Source: Apostichopus japonicus (Eukaryota > Echinodermata > Holothuroidea > Aspidochirotida > Stichopodidae). Taken from it: 50,000 nt of DNA. A program made the position numbers and the translations under genes. The notes under the pieces were generated by a model that saw only the letters and a list, made by a program, of their open reading frames with translations, made no database searches and had not been told where the DNA came from. The DNA is taken from positions 6,665,001-6,715,000 of the forward strand of contig NC_092576.1 of NCBI RefSeq assembly GCF_037975245.1, written 5' to 3'. Below are positions 36,116 to 47,965 of this stretch, in pieces (position 1 is the first letter of the stretch; the number at the start of each line of letters is the position of its first letter).

Positions 36116-36975
36116 AAAAATCTAATACAATGCTTCCTAATATATGTCATACAATACGCCATAACAATGCTTACTAATATACGTCCTACAATACGTCCTA
36201 ACAATGCTTCGTAATATAAGTCCTAACAATGCTTACTAATATACGTCCTAACAATGCTTCTAATATACGTCCTAACAATGCTTCCTCATATACGTCCTAC
36301 AATACGTCCTGACAATGCTCCCTAATATACGTCCTACAAAACGTCCTAACAATGCTTCTAATATACGTCCTAACAATGCTTCCTCATATACGTCCTACAA
36401 TACGTCCTAACAATGCTTCCTCATATACGTCCTACAATACGTCCTAACAATGCTTACTTATATACGTCCTACAAGACGTCATAACAATGCTTCCTCATAT
36501 ACGTCATAACAATACTTCCTCATATACGTCCTAATAATGCTTCCTAATATACGTCCTACCATACGTCCTAACAATGCTTCCGCATATACGTACTACAATG
36601 CTATCTAATATACGTCCTACAATACGTCCTAACAATGCTTCCGCATATACGTACTACAATGCTATCTAATATACGTCCTACAATTCTTCTTAACAATGCT
36701 TCCCCATATACGTCCAACAATGCTTCCTAATATATGCCCTACAAAACGTCATAACAATGCTTACTAATATACGTCCTACAATACGTCCTAACGATTCTTC
36801 CTATAATTTACGTCCTAAATACGTCTTAACAATGCTTCCTAATATACGTCCTACAATACGTCTTAACAATGCTTCCTAATATACGTCCTACAATACGTCT
36901 TAACAATGCTTCCTAATATACGTCCTGCTTCCTCATACACGTCCCACAATACGTTCTAACAATGCTTCGTCATTC
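36116..36975. repeat. Minisatellite array, about 24 and 37 bp units
   Basis: About 30 irregular repeats built from AATATACGTCCTA, CAATACGTCCTA and ACAATGCTTCCT, varied by single-base changes and by presence or absence of the middle block. Short copies of the same units sit beside the LINE relic at 14.95 kb. Confidence 0.92.
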
Positions 36976-37973
36976 ACGTCCTCAGTCGTCATTTACCGCC
37001 ATCACTTACCCTTCTCATTGACCCATCTAGCAAAAGTTGCGAACGGTGCATACTACCGTATATAGCCTACTACTGGTATAGATTTATGTTTAACGTTAGA
37101 CTCGATCCCACGTTGTCTGACGTTGTTGTACTTTAACCCCGAAAAGTGTCAAAACGAGTTATTCTCATCACTTGTCATCAAAGAGAGATAGAGAAGGAGA
37201 AGAAAAATGCACTAGAGATGTAACGAGTCGCTTTATTTGCAGGACGAGTGTAGTCAATATGGTTTAGTTGAGTCATTGACTCAAGTCACAGTATGTGAGT
37301 CGGGTAATGAATGTTTACAACACTGTAAAAGAGTATAGTCCAGGGGCTAGTCACTAAAGCAGTTTGCTCAATTACGGTTACAAATAGTGCAAAACTACTT
37401 TCGTATAGACATATTTGTATTTTAAAGAGGAATATCAATAAAAGTGAAATAATTTCAAATCTTTGTCTCTCGGACCATGTTTCCTTAAATATACCAGTAT
37501 TAGACATGTTTAATTCAAAGAAGTAAAAAAAAAACCCCATTAATAATGTTATTTTTTCATTACTTAATTAATTAATAAACTGGGACTATAATCCCGGGCA
37601 GACAGTCAATTTGGGAGAAGAGAAAATGTTGAATTAAGATTAATTTATTTTCATATTCGTACTGTACGTAAGGAAAACGAAGACGTTAAAACAGGGTACA
37701 ATGACATAATTGTCCTCCAGACCAAAGCTTTCTTTCAACGCCAATTTTTAAGCACGAAATAATGATTTAAAAAAAAAACTACGGTGTCCGTCACTTCATA
37801 CACAAATCTATATGTATAGAACCAGTATATCTATATTGTAACACGATTCGCAATGGTAATGAACTCGCTGGTAGTAATCCCGCAAAATATCTGAATATGA
37901 TAGTCCATTGACAGTATTAATATTGTATGCCCCGTATTCCTTAATTATTTTACCCTTTTCTTCCTTCTTACAG
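36976..37973 (+). other. Upstream region or intron of the sulfotransferase gene
   Basis: AT-rich, no coding content. It ends with a strong pyrimidine tract and acceptor (TTCTTCCTTCTTACAG) at 37973, so a non-coding 5' exon of the sulfotransferase probably lies upstream. I could not fix its position. Confidence 0.5.
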
Positions 37974-38042
37974 GACATTCACTCGGCAGACAACACACGT
38001 TGCATAGAATTGATAGGATCCTAACAACAGACATTTCCAAAT

Positions 38043-39473
38043 ATGAAGAGAGGCAGGCAGTTTATGTATCGACTCATTTTTGGTTTAGCCATAGGGTTAT
38101 TGATAAGTAGTATCTATATTGTCTCATTTTCCAAAAATCGAACTTGGAGTGAACGATTACGCAGTGTTTGTCGTTGCTCATCAAATGATGAAGATGAAGA
38201 ATCGTCATCACTAGCGGAATCAAATCAACTTAACGTCCTTGCAAATAGTTCAAAGGAAAATGTTAAGTTTCGAGACAAATTACTTAGTAAAATTATAAAC
38301 GAAACTAATTCGTCCAGCCATGAAACCAAAGAAGGACAGTCGTTAGAATTGTCTCGAGTGAAACTGCTGGAAACTCGCGAAAATTGCATCAGTCCAAAAA
38401 ATTCTAAGAAAGCTCATACAAAAACGAGTAAGCACAGAGACAGATATCTTGGTCAAACACCACCCCTGAAGGATATCGATAAAATTCTCCAATATACGTT
38501 CAATCGATTGCCGATCGATAAGGCTCGCGCGTTTTGTAAACAATTATCCAGACTAGAAGACGAACGGAAACTTAAATTTCAAGATCTGAGTCCTCGCGAT
38601 AAATGGCTTTTAGCCAAAAATATATTCTCATCATTTGGCTATACGCAGAAGTTACCGAACCTGTTAGGGATAGGTGTGAAAAAGAGCGGAACAAACGCTT
38701 TCGAACATTTCATCAAGCAACATCCTCTGATTAAAGTGCCAGTCGATGCGAAGGAACTCCACTATTTTGACAAGCATTACAATCGTGGTATCAAGTATTA
38801 CAAAGCCAGCCTACCGATTTGTAATGCGACAGAAATAAGCTTCGAAAAGACACCGAAATATTTTGTAACGGATACAGCTCCTACTAACATCGCGAAGGAC
38901 ATCTCACCAGATACAAAGTTTATACTCTGCGTACATGATCCCGTGGAACGCGCTCTGTCGGATTGGAGACACGAAAAAATAGTCCAACTCATAAAGAAAA
39001 GGCGAAACAAATGTATGGGATGTACCTCCAAGTCAGAAGGAGTTGCCTTCGTCCAAGCTGTCTTGACCAAAACAGGCTCCGTCGATGCTAAGAATGTCAT
39101 TGTTGACACGAGTAATTATGCCCGCCATTTTGAAAAGTGGTTAAAGGTCTTCTCAAGGGATCAGTTCCTTATTGTTAAGGAGGAGGAAATATCGAGGACT
39201 CCATTCAAGGTGATTCGCGAAGCGGAAGAATTTTTAGATGTCCCTGGATTCTTTCGAGAAGATATGTTCGTCTTTGAAAACGACAAGAAACGGTATTGTT
39301 TCAAGTCCACGAGACGGGAGATAAATAGTAGTTGTCCACCGATCTACTCACCATCGGTTCCCAAACCAGAGATATCGGAGGAGGTCGTGCAGAAATTGAG
39401 AGACTTTTATCGTCCACACAACAGACGATTTGAAGAATTGACTGGCATGAATTTTAGCTGGAGTAATTTATGA
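38043..39473 (+). CDS. Heparan sulfate 3-O-sulfotransferase-like type II membrane enzyme
   Basis: 476 codons in one coding exon; a splice acceptor at 37973 lies 69 bp before the ATG. Residues 9-29 form a signal-anchor after a short basic tail (Golgi type II topology). Residues about 33-200 are a polar stem with NxS/T sites. The catalytic domain begins with the PAPS 5'-phosphosulfate loop GIGVKKSGTNAF (209-220), then ELHYFDKHYNRGIKYY (238-253), EKTPKYF (268-274) and the 3'-phosphate segment ILCVHDPVERALSDW (294-308). Late features are C419 and C431, placed like the disulfide pair of 3-O-sulfotransferases, and the closing RPHNRRFEELTG. Enzymes of this type transfer sulfate from PAPS to glucosamine in heparan sulfate in the Golgi. 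The usual RDP of the 3'-phosphate segment reads HDP here (H298). The long stem and single coding exon are odd but not disabling. It lies alone in the spacer between the NACHT genes, with no functional link seen. Confidence 0.88.
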   Translation: MKRGRQFMYRLIFGLAIGLLISSIYIVSFSKNRTWSERLRSVCRCSSNDEDEESSSLAESNQLNVLANSSKENVKFRDKLLSKIINETNSSSHETKEGQSLELSRVKLLETRENCISPKNSKKAHTKTSKHRDRYLGQTPPLKDIDKILQYTFNRLPIDKARAFCKQLSRLEDERKLKFQDLSPRDKWLLAKNIFSSFGYTQKLPNLLGIGVKKSGTNAFEHFIKQHPLIKVPVDAKELHYFDKHYNRGIKYYKASLPICNATEISFEKTPKYFVTDTAPTNIAKDISPDTKFILCVHDPVERALSDWRHEKIVQLIKKRRNKCMGCTSKSEGVAFVQAVLTKTGSVDAKNVIVDTSNYARHFEKWLKVFSRDQFLIVKEEEISRTPFKVIREAEEFLDVPGFFREDMFVFENDKKRYCFKSTRREINSSCPPIYSPSVPKPEISEEVVQKLRDFYRPHNRRFEELTGMNFSWSNL

Positions 39474-39589
39474 ACATTTATGCTAATAACTTTAATCTGT
39501 AATTTACTGACTGCTCCTGATATTGCAGTGAGAGTACATCGTTTGTTCTGAGTTAACGGAAAAGTCTGATCGCAAGTGAGGATAGGATC

Positions 39590-40369
39590 GTTTTTCAATA
39601 GAAATTCAAAAGCCGTTAGAACAAACTTGTCTGTATAGCTTAAGTAATTACCTCCTCCCGATGGCGCCCTTCTCGTCACTATGGATTTATCGGCATTGTA
39701 CACCAATATATACCACGTGACTAAGGAATCACGTGTGCGATAACATCTTAGAGGCCTATAACAATGCCTCAACACAGAGATTGCCAAACTGATCAGATTT
39801 GATCTTGAGTCGCAATAATTTCACGTTTAGTAATCAAAACTACTTCCACATTAAAGGTAATGCTATGGGCACGAGAATAGCGCCATCTTTGCTAACATAT
39901 TCATGCATTTCTTACAACAGTTTTATTTTTAGCTGCCTTTCCCCATTATCCCCTTTCGAAGTACGTATAGTTATATTGATGATTTTTTTTATGATACGGG
40001 AGCATGGTGCGGACTCTCTACTGAAGACTCTCTTTGACCATGTTAATATATTTCATGACTCCATTAAGTTCACTATGGATCACTCAGCTAGGCAAATCTG
40101 TTTTCTTGACGTACTGGTCATGATTTAAGAGGGAGCTATTGAAACCTCAGACTACCCAAACCCACGGATAAGCTTAGCCTACCTAATTTGTATTTTTACA
40201 AGTTTTCATCTCCTGCACGCTAAGTGATATATAGCTGGTAGCCAGCTAATTAGATATAAACGTATCTGTTCTAGACAAAGTCTTTATGTGGACAAAGCGA
40301 CAGAGCTTCTTGATCTCTTTCTCAAATGGGGATATCCATACAAACTTCTCAGTCGTTACTTCAATAAGG
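39590..40369 (+). pseudogene. Penelope-like element RT fragment, uninterrupted copy
   Basis: Begins within about 120 bp of the sulfotransferase stop. Frame pieces read LLVTMDLSALYTNIYHV, IKGNAMGTRIAPS, YIDDFF, REHGADSLLKTLFDHVNIFH and LYVDKATELLDLFLKWGYPY. These are Penelope-like RT and post-RT motifs in order, separated by several frameshifts. It is the sister of the split copy at 15.6/24.9 kb and shows the empty target site for the CACTG element. It ends at a (TA)n tract. Confidence 0.85.
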
Positions 40370-40395
40370 TATATATATATATATTTATATATATA

Positions 40396-40461
<66 letters not shown>
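40370..40461. repeat. (TA)n microsatellite
   Basis: About 92 bp of mostly pure TA directly after the Penelope-like fragment. Confidence 0.95.
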
Positions 40462-40464
<3 letters not shown>

Positions 40465-40689
40465 TAGTTAGAGAAAACCAGAGAAATAAGATATAACTCA
40501 TAATTGACAAATAAGGAGTAAGGTTTTGGAAATTATATTGAAATTTCGGTCCCCCTGGGACCTTTTTAGCAATACTTGGCAGTCGAATGAAAAGTACAAA
40601 ATGTAACACAAGAGAAGTATGACGCTAGATAAGTGTAAGTTGCATTGATGGAATTAAAACCAAATAAACCATGACTATACAGGAAGCGG

Positions 40690-41060
40690 ATTAAGGAGCA
40701 AAGAACGGATTACATAATTTTTGTATAACTGATAGTTGTTAAGGGGTCCCAAGTCTTTGTTGAGGCCAGTGACGTGAGACTTAATACGAAAGATCCAACC
40801 GATTTCTTTACGTTTACTCTCAGTAGAGGATTTGAAGTTTGAGTCAATTAAAATACATTTGAGGCTTTGAGAGAATGACTATGAAGACTGAAATGTTTGG
40901 AAACTGGGAATCCTTCAAAATTATCACGAATATATTTTTTTGTGATTATTAAAACGTAAGCCGAACCGGAAGCTTGTTTCACCTACATAATTGCCCTCTT
41001 TGCAAAGTACACAGTAGAAAATGCAATTAACATTAATATAATCGCAAGAGAAGGAAGGGG
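40690..41060 (-). pseudogene. Penelope-like GIY-YIG endonuclease fragment
   Basis: The minus strand reads NCIFYCVLCKEGNYVGETSF then RFNNHKK, with the Cys pair and YVGET core of the GIY-YIG domain found at the C-terminus of Penelope-like proteins. Frameshifts follow, then GFPVSKHFSLHSHSLK and a last part with WIFRIKSHVTGLNKDLGP, matching the usual C-terminal tail. The opposite orientation to the RT fragment at 39.6 kb means it belongs to a different copy. Confidence 0.75.
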
Positions 41061-41354
41061 GTCTTAGACTATATTCAACATAATTGGGAATTTTGACCTC
41101 GGTGCCTGGGGTAATATGGGGGCATATTTTGCATCGAGGTTTACCTCAACGGAAATTGCCTGTATTCCAAGACGATCAGTCTGTAGGAGAATCGTTTAAG
41201 GTACCCCTCATGCTGGCATTTCTACAACCCCAAACCTTAGATTTCTACTCACTTCATCCAGACTCCCTTACTCAGTTTCCACCTCCAAAGGCAATTCCCG
41301 TTGCGGAAACCTCGATGCCAAATTACGCTTTAACGCCCTAACGTACATAACAAG
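41061..41354. other. Unassigned sequence with one open frame
   Basis: A plus-strand open frame of 85 codons (41084-41341) has no motif I recognise. It lies between the Penelope-like fragment and the SINE and is probably not a gene. Confidence 0.3.
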
Positions 41355-41600
41355 CCGGATCTCGAAAGAGATACTTTGAACAGACTTTGTTAATGAAATG
41401 GAGGTAAACGACAAAGGCAAATGAAAATAGCCTATATATAATTGAAATCGTAATGAGTTGGAAAATCCAGAACAGTGAAAAAACTTCCAGCCTCCATCGG
41501 GATTCGAACCCGGACCTCTCGCTTAATATTCGAGACGAAACATATAAAGTAAGAGACTTAGTAGTTTGAAATTAAAAGGAAATATGAAAGTAAATTAAAG
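41355..41600 (-). repeat. tRNA-derived SINE, copy 4
   Basis: On the minus strand: a head containing TTTCGTCTCGAATATTAAGC, B box GGGTTCGAATCCC, GATGGAGGCTGGAAG, then a body ending CCAACTCATTACG, a short TA run and the 3' segment to TCTCTTTCGAGATCCGGC. From the B box to the 3' end it corresponds to copy 1 at the mirror position of the left arm, but the head differs. Confidence 0.7.
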
Positions 41601-41669
41601 GTATTTGTAAAAGTATTAAGTTAATTCAAAGACATCGCAAACGAGGAAACTGTCATCACTTCCTTCTAA

Positions 41670-42777
41670 TCAATCATCTTTTGGACTTCCAGTATCTGGC
41701 ACAGTCTCCACCTCGTCCACCTCATTTGTACTCTGTTAACGAATAGAGATGTGTTTTTTTTTATTTTCTTTTTTTAGAAAATAAAATACAAAGACTGATT
41801 GGAATGGTATATTAGTATAACGAACAAATCGTATTTAACTATTCAGGTTAGAAGTTTTAGCAATTGCCATTTGTCATCTGAACAATAATTCAGATATCTA
41901 TCTACATTGTGAACCAAATTATGCATCTTTTGGTATTATGTAAACAAGCTTGTTCAATTATCAAAGTTGTCTCCCTCGTCATCATGGTAGAAAGATTAAA
42001 ATTCAAATTAATACGTTCATAACAATGACCACATAAGAATCGTGGCAACAAGGCAAACGCCCCACTTAACTAACGAGATAACTAGATACTGACTGTACCA
42101 ACCATGTAGTATTTTGAATGCATTGAAGAATACCTGAAAAGTTTCAAAGAAAATTACTTGAAGCAAATACCTTTTTAAATTTGTTCTTCACCGTCTTAAA
42201 AAAAAAATAGAAAAACGTAGCAAGTTAATAAAAATGTTGTAAATTGAGTTTACACTGAAAGCAGCAAGAATCACCATATAGAACAAATACACAAAGCAAT
42301 TAGAAAATATGTGAAAACAACAATGATTTATTTACAGATGCAGTTACTATATCATAGTAAACAATAACATATGTTGTGTGCATTTGTCATTTGATTTGAT
42401 CGAGATATTGGACATTGAATTTGAGTATTAGTAAGAAAACACTCTGGTAATTATTGATATTTATACAACGGCATGTATTGCTCTCTATAAAACAATCTAT
42501 TTTCCGTTACACATACCAACGACAAATATCTTTTCTTCTTCAGTGTGTTTCCAAACTGGAGGTCCTGTGGAAAGAATTAAACTTATATCCATCAACTGTC
42601 ATTTGAAAAGCAATCGATATATTACAGCAAAAGAAGCGAAAACAATAATTGATGTGCGTTTATCCATGTATATATATATATATAAATTTATAAATATATA
42701 TAAATTTATATATATATATAATTGATGAGCGTTTATCCATGTATGTATATATATATATATGTATGTATGTATGTATG

Positions 42778-42848
<71 letters not shown>

Positions 42849-42873
42849 TTATATATATATAAATATATATAAT

Positions 42874-42930
<57 letters not shown>

Positions 42931-43009
42931 GAAAATCGTAATGAGTTGGAAAATCAAGAACAGTGAAAAAACTTTCAGCCTCCACCGGGATCCGAACCAC
43001 GGGCCTTCC

Positions 43010-43088
<79 letters not shown>

Positions 43089-46000
43089 GTAAACTATCAA
43101 TTACAGCGAATGAGTCATCAAAGGACACACATATACATATATATGTACATGTTTACAAACAAAATATACATACAGGCCTATATTAATGAATAACTGATGG
43201 TGAAAAATCGAATTAGGAAGATGCAAACTTACATTCCAGAGACCAGAATGCATCTGCAACACGAATTCCTTCCCATCAGAAAAGTTCCAACGAACTAGTA
43301 AACAAGTAGTCGTAAGTATATGTTTACAACTTATCTCATATTGGAAATGTATTACATGTTTAATAATTTTTGAGGCATTGAAAAATTGTTGTCTTCTATA
43401 TGATAAAATTTGCCAGAAAATGCAAATTAACAGATGCAAATACTCGAAAAGTTGTACCTGTGATTTCCTTCCTTAAGAATTTGGTGCAGTTTTCTAATGA
43501 CCACGGCATTGTTAATCTCCGAAACCTACAAAAATACGGAGGGCATTAACATTTTGTAATTAGTACTTTATTTCACGCAACAATAATGCAACAATAAATG
43601 AAATAGATATTTCATTGCAGTAAACATTGTCTTTAATTGAATTTGCTAGATAAATCAACGCAATATGGTGCGAAAATCACATTAATATACCAATTTAATG
43701 CTAAATATTTGGGAATAACTTCACATTACATTAGCTTACTTTGAAGTATCTTTGGTGTACAAAACTAAGGGCAGCAAATATATAGCATTCGTGTTTACCG
43801 GGTTGTGCTCGGAGGTCACGTGCAGCTCGGTAATCCAGCCAATTTAAACAAACTACCTTGTGACAATTTTATTCACAGAAACAATACAAATATGAACATG
43901 TAAAGAGCACTCACTGTACGGTCTCAAGCTGTGTACAATGGTTGCAGTACATCAACATAATCTTTGCCTCCTCATTTGTTATCTTTGTTTTTTTTCCGTC
44001 AAACGTTATATTTTTAACCGTTTCCAATACGGGTATCTCCATCCCGGATGTAATTACAATCATGTCTTCAGTAGACAGCTCAACATCTACACAAGTTGTG
44101 AAGGATACATCTTCTATGGGTATCTGAAGTTAAAAAAGAAAAATATTCCATTTTGAAATACAAAGCTACAAGTATGCTAAGAAGAGAATCCATAAACATG
44201 AAGGGATGTTCATTCATACTTAGTAAAGATTCCTAAATCCTATTGGTCCATTCAGGTCAGCTGACCGTGGTTAATCCTGTGAGTAACGCTCGGTAAAATT
44301 ACGGGGCATCACTTTAATAAATCTTTGGTTATATGTAACCAAAAATGTTTTGTTTTATGATTTTTCCCCCCACACAAATGGTAGTGTATGAATGAACGGG
44401 GTTAATCAACGGTCTAGCGTGCGTTACTGACATGATTAATGCACTCCGGGTGTTAATGCTATCGCTGGATGCACTCGGGCTCCGCCCTCGTGCATCGCTT
44501 CCATTATCCCCCGATCGTGCATTAATCCTGTGAGTAACGCACGCTAGACCGTTGATTAACCCCTTATTATAATATTGACTTGAAATTGTGTATGTTTGAT
44601 AGAATTTTTTAATTTCTATGATTACTGTCTAACAGAATACTGTCTTTCCACGAAAATCATCTTCCCGATGAATTCATTAATATTTTATTTTTATAAATAT
44701 GTCTTTCGTAATATTACGTAGGTTGAATGTGTCCATAACTAATTACGATGATAACTGCTTGACCTTGCTTTACTTTTTGTCTGCATGATGTACTGAAGTT
44801 AGCAAATGTGTTATCTAAAGGCACTGTTTTCTTTATGTGCCGTTTTTGCTGATTTCAGTTTGTATAATAAATATTATTTGGTGGGTTAAACTTATAAAAC
44901 TTGTGCGTTTGCAATCTCAACTAAATCAAACAAACACCTACCTTATTATTAGAGGCAAGTTTTAGCAACTCTATTTTAGACCTTTGCAGTAGTGGATACT
45001 CGCATGCGGTAATTTCTACATGCTCACTACAAAACTTAGTGAGAGAGTTCCTTATCGTCGACAGCTTTCTATTCAGTTCATACTTCAGCCATGTAGCAGG
45101 AATCTCCATATCACTGTAGCAGTTGATAAATGTGTCCAAAAAATGTTCGTTGAAATAGGAAGCAAACAATGGAAGAAAACATATTTGATTCAAATTTAAC
45201 CGTTTTACAAAATGTTCCAGTTCGGTTTTTTCCATATTCTCCGTGTTTTTGGCTGCGTACAATTCAGCTAATATAGTAACTTGAACCTCTTCTTTCGATT
45301 CAGTAGATATCGGGTGTCGAAAGAGCCCTAGTCGTTTGAAATGCTCATAATGGTCGGTTGCATGTTGATCCTGGTCTGTTGATAAATACTTAGCAAACAC
45401 TTTTCCCTTTTCCAGGGCCTCTGTTTCGCAAAATATTAAAAAATCTGTTTGATGCCTTGCTTTATATTGGTGGTGTAGCTCAAAGTTCTTCAATAGGTAG
45501 CGAAATAAAGAAATCGAAGATTTTGGTTCGCTGTTATCAGTTTGCTCACATATCAAGTGGATATAGGCAACAAGCAAAAGTGGTATTTTGCACAATTCGT
45601 TCAGAACCACATTTTCAAGCAGTTCTGTCTTAACTTGTTCAACGAATTTCCTGCCATGATGTCCTACATGCTTGTAGATGTACTCTTTACGTGTCTCTTC
45701 GCTAAATGCTGTCATTCTGAATCGTTTTGAAGAGACAACGATAGACTTGACAAATTCAAATGACCTTGTAGTGATTACCAGTTTACAATGTCGAAGAGTC
45801 TTTTTCCTTAAGATGTCTGTTAACCAAACCAGTTTTTGATGAATTTCTTCATAATCATCGAGTATTATCACAACTGACTGACACTTTTTGAGGACTTTTG
45901 CTATATCGGTGCTTGAAATGTTTGAATCATTAGGCAACAGTTTTGATTGAATCGCTTCATATAATGAAGGAAAGTCTGTCAATTCGTAAACTCGAAAAAA

Positions 46001-46388
46001 TATTACTACTTCTACTCCCTTCAAAGATGATATGTCATCATTTTCACACCATTCCTGTATTAGCTTTAGAGAGATCATTGTTTTGCCGTACCCTACATCG
46101 CCTTCGATTATAACCACCGTTCCAGTATCTTTTACAGAAGATATAACGTTATGATGTGAATCTACTTTCTGCCAAATTTTGTGACCAGTGAGCTTTTTGG
46201 TTTTCAAAAACTGCATGTTATTGTCACAAAACAGTTCACCGACTTGGAAATGTTCATGTTGATTGATATGTACTGGTCTTAAATCATAGTAAAGTATCCC
46301 ATAGTAGTTCCGTAGTGTATTGACTAAGTCATCTTATATTGGAAAAGGAAGAATAAAAGTGTGAATATATATTATATATTATATATAT

Positions 46389-46421
<33 letters not shown>

Positions 46422-46424
46422 TTA

Positions 46425-46456
<32 letters not shown>

Positions 46457-47901
46457 AGTATTAGTCCATACTGATAATATAAAAGATAAACAAGCGAATA
46501 TTTTTAACAACGACATACTGCTATATTTCGGAGTGGTCACCACTCCATCGTCAGGCAATTGCACAAGATCAATCAAATACAAGGACTAATATACAACCGA
46601 AGACGACAATAGTGATAAGCATGAGTGAATTTTTATTAATTTTTTTATTTTAAACTAGGAATGATTAGAACAACCAGCAAATTTTTTAGTGAATTTTTTA
46701 AACTAGGAATGAATGGAACAACCAACAATAAAAAGTAAATAGGGATTAGAATAGCTCCAACCCGTAGCTCGCTACATTTCTATATAAGTCAGCATTTCCG
46801 CAATTTTTTACTTTTTGGGGCACCAGGATTTCCAATAATTGAACAACCCTGTAAAAGTTTTCTTACGGAAAACTGAAGTGGCGATAGTGTCAGTACCGCT
46901 GGAACCAACCATTCTGAAAATGTCTATATCAAGAAAAGACAAATTTGCGGTTATCAAGGCTTTGCATGAACGCGCACGTAGATTGTGTTCGTCGGATTCC
47001 TTGTTCGTTCATGAATTGCAATTTATTAGACGTATTTTGACTTTAAATGGTTACCCTAGGAAGTTGTTGCATGAAATGGAAAACTATACTTATAAATTAA
47101 GAAAACAACTGGGCACGGGTCCTGTAATTAAATTACATCATGGGGAGACCAAAGAAATACTGTTTATGTTAAATTACCATACTGTGGCCCCAGCAGTGAT
47201 AAACTCGATAAGACTTTAGGTAGCTACATTAAGGGATTTTGTGATGACAATATACATATCAAAATATTTTTTCTGCAAAAGAAAATCTCTGCTTTGTTCA
47301 ATTTCAAGGATGCCTATAAGTTAGATTATGCCAACAATGTTGTATATAGGATAAACTGTCCAGACTGTGATTCCTTTTATGTCGGAGAAACCAATAGACG
47401 GCTTAAGGATAGATTCAAAGAACATCTGATGAGCTCCTTTGGTGGTCAGAAAGGCGCTATTAACCTTCATTGTACTGCGCACAAACATAATCTGCCTACT
47501 TTTGTTGACCATTGTGCCGCATTGGTAATGAACCCCAGTGGTTCAGGAGGAAGATTAAAGAGAGTCTCCTAATAAAAGACTTAAATGCTGACTTAAATAG
47601 AAATGTAGCGAGCTACGGGTTGGAGCTATTCTAATCCCTGTTTACTTTTTATTGCTGGTTGTTCCATTCATTCCTAGTTTAAAAAATTCACTAAAAAAAT
47701 TGCTGGTTGTTCTAATCATTCCTAGTTTAAAAAAAAAAAAATAAAAACAGTTCACTCTTGCTTATCACTATTGTCGTCTTCGGTTGTATATTAGCCCTTG
47801 TATTTAATTGATCCTGTACAATTGCCTGACGATGGAGTGGTGACCACTCCGAAATATAGCAGTATGTCGTTGTTAAAAATATTCGCTTGTTTATCTTTTA
47901 T

Positions 47902-47965
<64 letters not shown>

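Noticed and set aside
36116-36975. CRISPR-like array
   Set aside because: Units are directly adjacent and vary throughout, with no conserved repeat separated by unique spacers, and the genome is clearly eukaryotic.
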